Assembly (NCBI GenBank): GCA_001972305.1
Contig: BDDD01000556.1
Location: forward strand, 223,828-287,827
DNA length: 64,000 nucleotides
Reading direction: 5' to 3'
DNA from: Cephalotus follicularis
Taxonomy: Eukaryota > Streptophyta > Magnoliopsida > Oxalidales > Cephalotaceae
The translations under genes and the position numbers were made by a program. Position 1 is the stretch's first letter. Every line of letters begins with the position of its first letter. The notes beneath the pieces are model-generated. The model did no database searches and was not told where the DNA came from. It saw only the letters and a list, made by a program, of their open reading frames with translations. Shown in pieces: positions 31,835 through 44,072 of the stretch.

Positions 31835-34756
31835 TGACACGCCCCGTTCTCGACCACCCCCGTCGGAGGACGGCCGTGCCAGGAGGAAGGATCCTCCACC
31901 GGATCCCTAACCTCAGCCACCAAAAACTAACACTAAAGTCTAACCCTTAAGGCCAGGAGAGCAGACGTGGAAGCACGTTCCAGAGGAGAACCAAGCTCTC
32001 CAAGAAACCATGCACTCTAAGGCATTAAACAAACAACGCCCGAGCACAGAAAATGACAGCGTATCACTGACCTTAAGCCAGGGATCAACTCTAAGGCCCA
32101 GGGATAAACACCTTGCAGAGGACAACCATCCTAGGTCCTCCAACGTTCGACTTACTCTAAGGAAATGCCATCTCACAATACCCGTGCACACAAAAGATCC
32201 ACCAGGGTTCACACTTCAAAACATCCCAACGGACTTTATATGTCAGAGGTCGGGAGGTCGAGCAAAACTAAGGAAAAACCTTAACTCTTACTTAACGTTT
32301 GCGAGCTACGTCAGAGGACAACACCCGGGGACGCCACCAGACTTCAACTCTAAGGTCAAACTAACCCGAGCTAACAGGTCAACCTAGGGTCTACCTAATC
32401 TAAGAACCTCACTATCCCTTCCCCGGCATCTCAGCAGAGGTGCTGTTAGCTCCCTCAGGCCCCGAGAAAGATCTCCTAAGAATCCACCTAAGGCCTGGGC
32501 TGAGGAGACCTACTCCTCTGCCAAAAGTCAGACGACTCCAAAACACGCTCCTCATCTCCGCATCCTAAACGTTTAGCGAAAACAACAAACATCCATCAAA
32601 GGAAGATCTCATAACATAAAAGCATATAAAACATCAAGTGATTAAACACGATCCTCTGACAAAATGCCAAGGACTCTCATCTTCTAGGATTCATATACAA
32701 AGATAACAAAAGGAGGTTACAAATCTTAACATCATAAAAATCTATACAAAACCCCCCAAGAATGCCCGAAAATGCATGAAGGTTACGCGTGGCCAAGGAG
32801 CCATCCTAAGGTACTTGCGTCAGGCGTCTACCTCTGAAGCACGCCTTCTCTTAGTGGATCTCAAGAACTCTGCAACCCTGCTTCCTTTGCACACAAAACT
32901 GAGAGGGGATTAGTTTGACTGACTAGTGAGTAAGATCAAGGAATTGCCCAAGCATCCCACAAACAATGGGTGCTAAGACCACCTCAAAAGTGCCATGCCC
33001 CAACGGGGCCGAGGACACCCCATATCCACTGTCCAACAAGAATAAAGCAGAGGTGAATATGTACAAAAATATCAATAAGGTGAAGAGTCTGAGGAGACGT
33101 CAGAGCTACCAAACTCAATGACTAACCTCAAAGAAGTAATAACAACAAGTTATAATCAAGATATGCCAAGGATCCAAGAATCAACAATTATCAAGAGGAC
33201 TACTGGCACTGCATCAATCACAAGCACAATTCCACACACACATGCACACATCATACTCACACATTTCCATAGCCGGAACCACCTCGCCAACACAAGTAAT
33301 AGCTCCACTGAAATCCATCAACGCGGTCATGGGCTACAAGACTTTACACATCCCTCATATACGCATATAGATACCCACTTCTAGAGCACCGTATGAACAT
33401 CGATGGAAGGGCTACGAGAGCACACCTTCCTCGGCAATCACAAGTTGGCCCACCTCACTACATGAACATCGATCTAAGGGCTACACAAGCACTCCCTCAT
33501 CGGCAATCACGAGTTCAGCACTACACCATATGAACATCAATTGAGGAGCTACCTCGTCGGTAATCATATAGCGTTAATATCGTCCAAAGGGCCCGCGAAC
33601 CACCGCTCTGATCTACCCTTGACGAGATGACAAAGGAGAACTTCAACTCAGAGGTAAGTGTATCACCACTTAGACCATCTCGGGCCTGTAATCTCATGTC
33701 TGAGGACTCCATCATGGCCTAACCAAAGAAAGTAGTGGATCGTCGGCTGCCCTCACACATCATTCCATCATAGACCAACGAAATGAGCAGATCCGGGTAT
33801 GGAACCCAGGCACAGTCACACCCAACAGTTCATCATAGACAATGGCACTGCTAAATGGAATTGGGATCGAACGCCCACTCCTCTGCCCGCAATAACAAGC
33901 CTCATACATGTCCAATTACCAGCAACCAGTATCCAAGGAAAATAACACATGATAACAAGAAGCATGAAATACATGGAATTTAAGGGAAAACAGCAGTTAA
34001 CCCAACATCGAGTCCTCTACTCGGAAAACAGTATTTCAATCATGTTATAAACAACAAGACCATGGGAAAAGAAATCCTGGTCAAGGATAATATCATGGAA
34101 AGGCATATCAACAATGGACTCTTAGTATCAATTGATAGAAAAGGGAAACATCCCACTCACTAGTATTTGCAGTCTTCTGCTAGCTTCCTTCCTGTGCGGA
34201 CTCCGCGCCGGGATCTTCTTCTACAAGATCAACACACACAGCTTAGCCATAACTATCGAACAACGTCCGAGGAGCATGCATCAACCACACACATGCACAA
34301 GAACTACAACTAAGCTCCCCCTCGGCCTCACAAGCCGTTACTCTACCGTCGACGCTTCATACCAACACCAAACCGAGGAGAACACTCATCTGTTAAATGC
34401 GTAGACTGGTAAGAAGGTTCCAACCTCAGAAGAAAAATGAAGCTCCATGATGAAATGGTGAAGAAGAAGAAAGAAAACTCGGCAATTGTTCTTTCAACGA
34501 AAACTAATAAAAAGAATACTATCCTTCACATTAGCCAAGTCAACTATCCAAACTTCTTCAAGAAGCTTCACTCCTCCCAAGACACCATTCAAAATATCTT
34601 CCATCTCTTCACTCTTCATTTGACACTTGTCTTCTTAACACATGTCCAAAGGCTTTATGCCATAAGCCCAAAACCGAACCCATCCAAGGAGAAAATAAAT
34701 TTTTTTTCCCACGGCCCAAAAATCAATTTATCCAAAAATTAATGCGGTTCGTTACA
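31835..34756 (-). repeat. Solo gypsy LTR in C2 gag
   Basis: This 2922-bp LTR reads TGTAACGAACC to GGGGCGTGTCA on the minus strand. Perfect AATTA duplications flank it (31830-31834, 34757-34761). No internal region is present, so two LTRs probably recombined. CCTCTG/CAGAGG words and the GGGGCGTG end suggest relation to the E1 family. No gene lies in it. Confidence 0.9.
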
Positions 34757-34761
34757 AATTA

Positions 34762-35177
34762 GGTCAATCATCTTCAGGCCATGCTGATGGACTGAAGCTC
34801 CCTCTAAAATTTTCATCTAGAAGAGCTGACATGACGAGTTGAACATGACGGTCCTTGACCGGGCGCCTTACAACTCCTTGAGTAGTAAAAGAACAGCACC
34901 TAGGCTCTCAAGATGCTCATGTTGTCTTTGCAACTTTGGTACCATTTCGGCCATCGCTAGACAATGAGCTTGCTCGTCATAGTCCCACAATTTGGCCACC
35001 TTGGCTTTTTGCTCCTTGAATGGTTTCACACCTCNCATACTCTTGAGGACAAGGCACAGGTTGTGCTGCCTGTCTAGAAAGTTGGGACCTTCTAGCTTAT
35101 TTGTCTCTAATATGCGGGCTAGGGCGGTGCTGGCTGCCATTGAGTAAAATAAGGTGTATATATATATATATATATCT
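34762..35177 (-). pseudogene. gag: C2 gag, N-terminal part
   Basis: The start ATG is at 35138-35140 (minus strand). MAASTALARILETNKLEGPNF matches the C3 gag start (about 60317) in wording. LDRQHNLCLVLKSM and EQAHCLAMAEMVPKLQRQHE follow, typical of copia gag. One base is undetermined (N at 35035). It is separated from the rest of gag by the solo LTR and from the leader by LTR-A. An AT dinucleotide run lies at about 35157-35175. Confidence 0.85.
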
Positions 35178-38100
35178 TGTAACACCCCCGATTCAGAACC
35201 GGGATCACTCCCGATTCGGGATCGGTGTGTCACACAAAACTGAACTAAAACATATCAAAGATCTTATTCTTAATCTTAATATTAATAATCATCAATACGT
35301 GGTGGTTCTAAAAATCTGAAAACATGTATAATCATGGAACATAAACTGAATCTGAATCATAATCTGAAAACTTTGTCATAAACCAAAATGTCATAATCCC
35401 AAAAATCACAATATTGTTTAGATAACTGGCCTATACTCGACCATAACACTACTAAAAACATAACCGAACCAATCTCCTAGATGATCCTTAAACATAGGTG
35501 GCATCTCGCTCATCACACATTGCCCGGATGTTGTCCCAGAATACCTGCCGCATGGAAAACAAAACGCGACTGAGCAAACCTCAATACGGATATAGAATCA
35601 TAAAACATAAAACGATAATTTAAAAGATAGAAAATAATTTAAAAGATAGAAAATACCTGAATTTTAAATATCATATACTTTATGCATAAAATAATTTAAC
35701 ATTATTTTCAAAAGCGAAGGTAAGTAGTCATACAATCAATTCAAAACGAATATCCAATTTTCAAACCGTTATTCAATTTCAACACATAATCCAAGTTCAA
35801 AATCCCAAAACATATTTAAAACGAAAAAAAAACAAACAGAGACTTATCCGATTCCATAATCTCATCTCAGAGATCCAAAGCGCATACACATATGCGTAAT
35901 TGCAAGGGGTTCGCAAGGCCAACATGCCAAACGGAAGGACGTGTACGGCACTACACAATCAATCCCCAGAATTTATATCATATCACATATCATATAACTA
36001 GAGTCGACCCATACGCCTCTATCACACATATCGGATCCATAAGTCCACCTCATGGGACTTATTCATAACATAGAGAGACGCCGTAGTCAAATCACACGGC
36101 TACAGAAGTGTCATGTCCCCGTGCCAGGCCTACGACTTGCCTACGGTACCTCCATCGGTAGGAAATATCTCTGTGTATATCCTTATTTAAAAAACATTGC
36201 TTTATTTCTAAAAACAATTTAAAAATGTAAACACATTTTCTAAACATTTTCTGGACATAGCAAAATCATTACATAGCATCAACTCATTTATTTTCTACTG
36301 TAAAGAGATAATCGTATCATACATAAAGTCAAGAACATTAAATTCGGAAAATGTCAACTGAATTTTATTTTCAAAATCGTATCGAATCATAAAACATAGC
36401 CAAGTTCATAAAACAACAGGAATCACATTTGAATTCATTTCAGTAAAACCGTAGGAAGAGACCAAGAACGAAGAATCGGTACGTTATCCATAAAGTAAAA
36501 CTATCTTTTATTTACTACAGTAAAACTGATAGGAGGGTATCAAGGAACGAAAATCCGTACTTTAATCATAAAAAGTGAAGTGGAATAGTTCTAATAAAAT
36601 CAGATAGCCAAAGAGCAGAAAATCCGTACATTTCAACAAACAGATTCAATTCAAATAAAACCGAATGATAACTAAAACAAAGAATCCATATTTTATTCTC
36701 AAAACATAACTGAATTTGTACTCTAATAAAATCAGTAAGAGTGTATCAAGAAATGAAGATCCGTACATTATTCATAAAGTAAAATTATCTTTTATTTACT
36801 ACAGTAAAACCGATAGGAGGGTATCAAGGAATGAAACATCCGTACCTCATGTAATCACCAAAATAACCTTAAGAATATAAATCGAGACTTCTCTAGACCG
36901 CTCCTCGGTTGTTGCAAACATCTAACAGAAATAAAATCGTTCCCATAAGGACTTGAAATAAAATCAGACCTCAACTCATGGGTCATTGTACACTGATCAT
37001 AACCATATAAGATAATAATAGGTTTGTTAAGTCCAATTCGCAGAAGTCTCATCTAAACATAATTTCGAATTCGCTAAGGTAAGTCCAATTTGTCCAATTC
37101 ATCCAATTTCGAATCATAATACTAGTTCAGCTCATAATATCGTAAAACGATTACATAACACATAATTCAACCGAAAACATATTTTAACAGAGTAGGGTAC
37201 AAAGTTTACCGAAAGCAGACGAAACAGATAACAAAGCCGTTGTCACGCCCCCGTTTTCCAAGAAGGCAACATTAAAGTGGTAAGGCAACCAACACAACAT
37301 AATTCAGCTTATGTGATAAAGTATAAACAAAAAACCTTTACTAGTGGAAGCAATAACATGAAGTAAGCTGAATTAAAATATGTATCACGCATCCCATACT
37401 ACGTGATACCCACGGAATTTATATAAAACCCAACATCATTATCGATCGCCCATAAACGGAGCGTGATAATACAGTACGGAATAAAATAAACCCACGTTAC
37501 AATAATCCAGTTTACATAGTCATTGTTCAGTAATCCAGAACATAATATAAGATAAATAACTTAGTCTTCTCCTTAAGTCTCCTTGCGTGCTCCATATCAA
37601 AACCCACTCCATCAATCTGTTACAGTAGGGGGTTAGCCTTTGTCCTCACTCGACTAAGTAGAAAAGTTTATGTATACAATTCAAGGTCAAAGGTAATGCG
37701 TATCATGAATGAATGCATAGTGATGCAGTATGACATGTAATTTTCACAGTAATTATATCTCCGCATGTACATATAAAAACATATGCATGTTCACCGTACG
37801 AGTATAACCTCATAAGGTTATATCAAACACAGGTAGTAAGTATGTCCCCAAAAGGAACTAGACAAGCAGGTCGTGATAACTTTCGCCACCTCCTGGCCCC
37901 AACATCATGCACTCATACCCCATCCCCGTTTGCGAATGGCTTGGAGCAAGTCCTCCGTATGTTTCTTAGCGCGGCGGCTAAACCAACAGCAGGTTACTAG
38001 CATAGCGGCTGAGTAATCAATAGGTTACAAACACAGTACAATACAAGTCAAGCAACAAAATATGATTACTTGATCAAAATATATTTGTTTAAAATATATT

Positions 38101-38394
38101 ACTCCATTATCAGGTTGTTATAAGTTGTATTACTTAAAACAATACATTTCCCTGTGATTGGGAATACTTCCCCAGTCATTTGAAAATATAAGTTTTGTCA
38201 ATTATACATTTTCATGCCCCCAAAATGATTGTAGTAATCATGCAAGTTTTCAAGATGGTTAACACATTTAGAAATCAACCACAACCAATCACAGTACATT
38301 AACAATTCAAATGCAGGGCAAACATATGCTCAAAATGCACCTAGGGTTGTTGGTAATTAACCTAGGCCTATCACCTTCTCTAAAGGTCCAATTT

Positions 38395-38635
38395 CTGCTG
38401 TAACAGTCGACTGTTTTTCCATAACAGCCGACTGGATCCTAGAGTCAGTCTACTATTCTTCCCCAACAGTCGACTTGTTCATCACGAGTAATCAGTAGTC
38501 GGCTGTCTTCCTTCGACAGTCGACTGTTCTGGGCAAAAACGCAAGCACAGTCGACTGTTATTACATGATAGTCGGCTGGATGATCGAGTAGTTGACTGTT
38601 TTACTTAAACAGTCGGCTGTTCTGGGCTGGACAGT
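38395..38635. repeat. CAGTCGACTG palindrome cluster
   Basis: Ten or so words of the form CAGTCGACTG, CAGTCGGCTG or close variants occur in about 240 bases. A second cluster of the same motif is at 44990-45145, on the other side of the LINE in the same LTR. The E3 LTRs have CATCGACGYC-like words at corresponding places. Confidence 0.8.
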
Positions 38636-39165
38636 ACCAGTAATTCACTTCTAAATCCATTCAACAAGCAATTGAAACTTATCCACACGTATTCAGACCC
38701 CAGAATATCGCCAGTAGTCATATCATGGTCTAAAATACAACTCAATTCATGCATTATTCTCCGTTTTCATCGTAGTTCAAATGAAATCCAAACATGGTAT
38801 TGCATGAAAACCAATCCAAAACTCAGTGTGCATGTCAGGTTATTTATTAACAGTAACCACAACATTAATACAGAAATCCACAGCCAAACAACTAGACCAT
38901 TCATTTATAACATCATTACTCCTATGCCACATAATAGCAATGGGTTAGAGAGAGAGGCTCCTCCTTCCCTCTAAAACCTTTTTCTCGTCCCTAGCTTTTT
39001 TTCTCCCTTAGTGGTTTCGTCTGATTCCTTTCCCGCCTGGCCTCATCACTGTTCATCCTTCTGTTTTTGCAACCCGTTTCTTCCGTCTCCCTTCTTCTTC
39101 GTCCCCTTCCTTCCCCTTGTTTTTCGCCCTTCTTTTTTTGGTTGTTTTCTTCCCGTCAGTAGGCC

Positions 39166-40764
39166 ATGACTGCTGGTTGCCAGGCGGTGGAGCCCACGTC
39201 TGTCTCCTCCCCCTCCCTCACCCCAGCGCCCTGTCCCTCTGGTGGCACGGTTGTGAAGGAAACCCCATTGTCTGGGGCAGTTGTAGAGTGTGCGTTGGGG
39301 TTGGAGCACCACTCCGATCTTAGTGAATGGTCAAGCTCGCTGGAAAGAAGGGTTTGCCAAGAAGTTGAACTTGCCATTTACGACAAGGAAGGTACATCGG
39401 AAGGGACAGGTGACAATGGGGTTAGAGTTCACCAATGCTCTCAAAACAGTGAAGAAATAGCAAGCCCAGTTGGAAAGAATGCCCTACCAGAAGAGGCAGG
39501 AGTAGCAATGTCCAAAGTGACGGTGGCTACAGCACACAACAATGGAGAAGCTAGAAAGGCAATGGGCCCATCGACCGACAACAGTAGAGTCGTTGATGAT
39601 AAGACTTCCCCAGTGGGAGTCGAGGGCAAAAACAGGAACCAAGGTGTGGTAGGAGAGAAGGTATGGACACAACTGTTCCAAAATGCGCGCAAGGATTCGC
39701 AAAAGCTCGCTTACATAGCTCCTGTGGAATGCAACGGGGAGTTGATGGCGGAGATGCCAGAGGAAATTTTGGTTGAGGGAGCCAAGGAGTGGGAGCATAC
39801 TTTGGTGGGCTTCTTTGTTGGGAAGAAGATTCCATTTCGGTCCCTATTTGCAGTTTTGAACAAGAAATGGAGCTCAGTTGGAAAGTTCACCATTCACACA
39901 GCTGAGAACGGCATTTTCATCTTCAAATATGAATCCGAAGCTGCCAGAGACTGGATCCTTAACAATGGCCCATGGGATGTGTGGGGCATTCATCTGGCTC
40001 TGAGATTGTGGGAAAGGGACCTGCCCCCAATCAGCAGTGGTTTTACTAAGATCCCTATGTGGGTAAAGCTCATGAACATTCCCATGGAGTATTGGACAGT
40101 ACAAGGACTTAGCAAGCTTGCGAGCATCTTGGGTACACCGCTCCACATGGACCCAGCTACGGAAGGCAAACAGTTAATTAGTTTTGCTAGGATCTGTGTG
40201 GAGATGAAGGCTGACAAGGAATTCCCTGCAGTGATCAAGACCAGACGTTCTAATGGAGAGGTAGTTGAGGTAAAGGTCGAATACAGTTGGAGGCCCCCAG
40301 TTTGTGATAGGTGCAAAGTGTTTGACCACAGCACAAGAGTATGCCCTTTGAAACCTGGACTGAGAGCAGAGGTGCAGGGGGAGAGAGCTGCCCCAGACCT
40401 TGAAGGATGGGTGGAGGTCAAAGGGAATGGAAAGGAAAAGACGACAGTAGAGGAGACTTCAAGGGTTCCCACTCTGAAACCTGCTTTGAAGAACCAGGGT
40501 AGCTATGTCCCACCTAGGAATGTTGAAACCCCTAGTACCCCTGATAAGGGGAAAGTAGTGTGTGCTGATTCAGACACTGCTACTCCTGAGGTAAGCCAAT
40601 TCGCCCTAAAGATTAAGAACATTGAAGGCCAATTGAAAATGGATCCTATCTATATTGCACCTAAGACCAGCATGGGTGTAAACCGACTATCGGGCAGCAG
40701 TAGTAGTAGAAAGAAAAGAAAGAAGAAGAACCTCCCTATAGGCAAAAGTAGGATTTCTAACTAG
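39166..40764 (+). CDS. LINE ORF1 protein (DUF4283-like, CCHC)
   Basis: This is a 532-codon open frame, the only long undamaged one in the window. The N-terminal ~190 residues are low-complexity and hydrophilic. Residues ~195-350 match the DUF4283-type domain found in plant LINE ORF1 proteins (WEHTLVGFFVGKKIPF, NNGPWDVWG, KIPMWVKLMNIPMEYW). A CCHC knuckle follows at C380-x2-C383-x4-H388-x4-C393. The end is strongly basic (SSSSRKKRKKKN), which could bind RNA or direct nuclear entry. It should coat LINE RNA. ORF2 begins four bases after its stop. Confidence 0.92.
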   Translation: MTAGCQAVEPTSVSSPSLTPAPCPSGGTVVKETPLSGAVVECALGLEHHSDLSEWSSSLERRVCQEVELAIYDKEGTSEGTGDNGVRVHQCSQNSEEIASPVGKNALPEEAGVAMSKVTVATAHNNGEARKAMGPSTDNSRVVDDKTSPVGVEGKNRNQGVVGEKVWTQLFQNARKDSQKLAYIAPVECNGELMAEMPEEILVEGAKEWEHTLVGFFVGKKIPFRSLFAVLNKKWSSVGKFTIHTAENGIFIFKYESEAARDWILNNGPWDVWGIHLALRLWERDLPPISSGFTKIPMWVKLMNIPMEYWTVQGLSKLASILGTPLHMDPATEGKQLISFARICVEMKADKEFPAVIKTRRSNGEVVEVKVEYSWRPPVCDRCKVFDHSTRVCPLKPGLRAEVQGERAAPDLEGWVEVKGNGKEKTTVEETSRVPTLKPALKNQGSYVPPRNVETPSTPDKGKVVCADSDTATPEVSQFALKIKNIEGQLKMDPIYIAPKTSMGVNRLSGSSSSRKKRKKKNLPIGKSRISN

Positions 40765-40768
40765 TTTT

Positions 40769-43700
40769 ATGGATAGTATAGCTTGCTGGAACATAAGGGG
40801 TTTCAATGACCCAATCAAACAAAGGGAAGTCAAGTCCCTGATTTTGAAGCATAATGTTGCTTTCATGGGTGTTTTGGAGACGAGGGTAAGGGCTGCTAAT
40901 AAAGACAAGGTAGCTAGGAAGATTGGTAGAGGTTGGAAGTTGATCACAAATCATTCCCAGTCCTTGCTTGGACGCATCTGGATTCTGTGGAACCCTAGCG
41001 CTTTGCAGTTTATGGTGGAGCACATATCCCATCAAGCTATTCACGTCAAGCTGATCGTTCAGGGGAATGTAGTCTTTGTCTCGGTTGTTTATGGAAGCTG
41101 TGACTACATAGAGAGGAGGGAGCTCTGGGCTAACCTGGCTCACCTTTTGTCTAGGCTCAAGAGTATGCCCTGGATCGTTATTGGCGATTATAATGTTTCT
41201 AGGTGGCCTAATGAACACAGTGGGAGAAGGCCAGTTTTCTCCAAGGCAATGAGTGAGTTTGGAGACTGCATCAGGAAATGTGAAATACAAGACCTTAGAC
41301 AGACTGGGTGCTTCTTCTCCTGGAGTAACAAAAGAGTTGGTGATGAGGCTGTGTCAAAAAAGCTTGACAGAGCCATGGGTAACTGGGGCTGGTTTAAGGA
41401 GTTTAATCATGTTCAGGCTTCGTTTCCAACGCCGGGACTATCGGATCATTCACCCTGTATTTTACAGTTCAAGATAGCTTGCAGATCGGGTTCCCGTCCT
41501 TTCAAGTACCTTAACGTTTGGGCCTCCCATCCAGAGTTTTTGGACGTAGTCAGACATGTCTGGGCACAATCGGTGGAGGGTAATCCATTGGAGGCAGTTA
41601 GCAAGAAACTCAGAATGCTCAAACCGGCCCTTAAGGAGTTCCACAAAAGGCATTTCAATAATCTGACCACGGAGTCCGCGAAGATTAAACAGCTTATTGA
41701 CATTCAGCAGGCTACCTTGGATGAGGACCCATCTAATGGTGTGGCGAGGAGTATAGAGAAGAGGCTATTGGGAGAGTATCATGAAGCTTGCAGTAGAGAA
41801 GAGGCTTACCTAAAGCAAAAGGCTAGAGTTAATTGCTTCAATCTTGGGGATTCCAATTCTGCTTTCTTTCACAGGGCAGTCAAACTTAGGCAAGCGAGAA
41901 ATTTTATTGGCAAGATACAAAAGGCAGAAGGCAATTGGACTAGGTCTGAGGAGGAGGTAGGAGAGGAAACTGTCAATTACTTTTCTAATCTCTTCCGTAA
42001 CCCACAGAGGCGGGTAGGCATCCAACTGAAACAGTTCGGGGCTGGGATCAAGGAAGACCAGAAAATGGAAATGGGCAAGGAGGTCTCCCTAAAAGAGATT
42101 GAAGAAGCGTTGTGGTCTCAGAAACTGGATAAGGCTCCATGACCGGATGGTTTCAATGGTCATTTTTTCAAAGATGCATAGTGCATAGTGGGGGTGGAGG
42201 TCCTACATGCCATCAAATCATTCTTTGAGACTGAAGATATGCCCAGAGGCACTAATGCCACCATTCTGTGCCTTATACCCAAAGTACCTAGCCCCTCTAC
42301 TATGAAGGATTTTCGGCCTATAGCTTGTTGCAGTTTTCTATACAAAACCATTTCCAAAGTGATCACCAATAGAATCAAAGTAGTGTTGGATACTATCATT
42401 GAGCCAACCCAATCAGCGTTCATCTCGGGGAGGAACATTAGGGATACTATCCTGGTAGCTCATGAAATTCTTAGGGGATATCAAGCCAGGGGAGGAGTCC
42501 CAAGGTGTGCTGTGAAGGTCGACATCCAGAAAGCTTACAATACGGTCAGTTGGGATTTCATCCTACGCCTGCTCCAATCCCAGAACTTCCACCCTAGGCT
42601 CATCCGATGGGTTAGAGCCTACATCTCTACTGCTTCCTTTTCTGTGGCAGTCAATGGTGGGATACATGGGTTCTTTAAGAGCTCTAGGGGCCTTAGACAA
42701 GGGGACCCCATCTCCCCATACCTGTTCGTGGTTGCTATGAACTATTTGTCTGGTTTGCTCAAGGAGACCTCCTCCCTGCAGGGGTTCCAGTACCATCCTA
42801 GATGCAAGAATTTGAAGCTCAACCACCTGCTTTTTGCCGATGATCTTCCGCTATTCTCAAAAGCTGACATCCCTACCCTTAAGCTCGTAAAGGATGTTTT
42901 GCTTAACTTTACCGAGGTCTCAGCTATGCAACCCAACCTGGATAAATGCCAGATTTTCTATGGGAATGTTGATAGTGGTGTTAGGAGGCGAGCCAGTAAT
43001 CTCCTGCACATCCCAGAGGGCTCCCTCCCGGTTATATATGTGGGCCTCCCTCTGTTGGCCTCGAAGTTGTCAAGTATGGACTGTAAGGTCCTGCTGGATA
43101 AGTTGACGAGAAGAACTTCTTCGTGGATGTGTAATTCCCTCTCCTTCGGTGGTAGACTCCAGTTGATGGCTTCCGTTTTGTTCAGTATCCAGGTGTTCTG
43201 GTGTTCCACATTCATCCTACCAGTAGCAGTGACTAAGGAATGTGAGTATCATGAGAAGTTTTCTTTGGCATGGGACAGGCTATGGAAAGAAGAGTGGAAA
43301 GGTTGCCTGGAGCAGAGTATGCAAGCCAAAAAAAGAAGGGGGGCTGGGCTTCGTGGGTTGTAGGGTGTGGAACCAGACAGCTATTATGAAGATAGGATGG
43401 GAGATTTTCCAAAAGAAAGCCTCGATATGGACTGACTGGTGCTATAATGTTTTCTTAAAGGAAAACAACTTCTGGGCAGCTAAAGTGAACTACAACTGCT
43501 CCTGCAGCTGGTTCCCGAGTAGCATTCCAAAGCACAGCTTTTGCGTGTGGTTGACATTCTGGGAAGCACATAGAACTCTTGATAAATTGGTCAGGTGGGG
43601 ATTGGTCTCTTCTAGCAACTGCTGCTTCGGTTGCGGGCAAGAGGAATCCATTGACCATCTTTTCTTCTCTTGTCCTTTTACGGCCAGAGTGTGGATTCAT

Positions 43701-44072
43701 TTCCTGGGTTTATGTGGGTTTAGGAGAAGACCCGGAGGATGGAGGGAGGAATCGGTCTGGTGCATTCGCAGATTGAAGGGGAACGGCTTTAAGATGTGGA
43801 TCACGAAACTCACGCTGGCTGTCGTTCTTTACCACTGCTGGCAGGAACGTAACAACCGTCTCTTCAACAATTGCTTTCACGACTTTGAGATCCTGGTAAA
43901 GTGCGTAGAAGAAGACGTTGGTGGCAAATGTAGTGGTCTCTCCAAGGTTGAAGACAATCTGATAAATAGGGATATTTTTTCCAACTGGAACTTCTCACCA
44001 TCTTCGCTTACTGTGAGGCCTCCCCAAAGGCGTGCAGTGATATCTGGGAACGTAGGTGGTCAAACGAGATAG
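40769..44072 (+). pseudogene. LINE ORF2: endonuclease, RT, zf-RVT (damaged)
   Basis: The AP-type endonuclease opens MDSIACWNIRGFNDP with LETRV, VIGDYNVS and LSDHSPC, all catalytic blocks present. TGA at 42140-42142 (in KAPGPDG) and TAG at 42179-42181 (a Trp site) separate it from RT. RT has FRPIACCSFLYK, KVDIQKAYNTVSWDF, RGLRQGDPISPYLF and catalytic LLFADD. Near 43235-43255 the frame shifts. The rest, to 44072, carries the zf-RVT C-terminal region (HSFCVWLTFWEAH, CCFGCGQEESIDHLFFSC). No RNase H is apparent. With only three lesions it would be lightly damaged but not active. Confidence 0.93.

Noticed and set aside
34982..35040. Biological polymorphism at the undetermined base 35035
   Set aside because: A single N in the sequence marks uncertain base calling and carries no information by itself.
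38395..38635. CRISPR-like array of short palindromes
   Set aside because: The words are short, imperfect and irregularly spaced, there are no constant-length spacers, and the sequence is eukaryotic LTR DNA.
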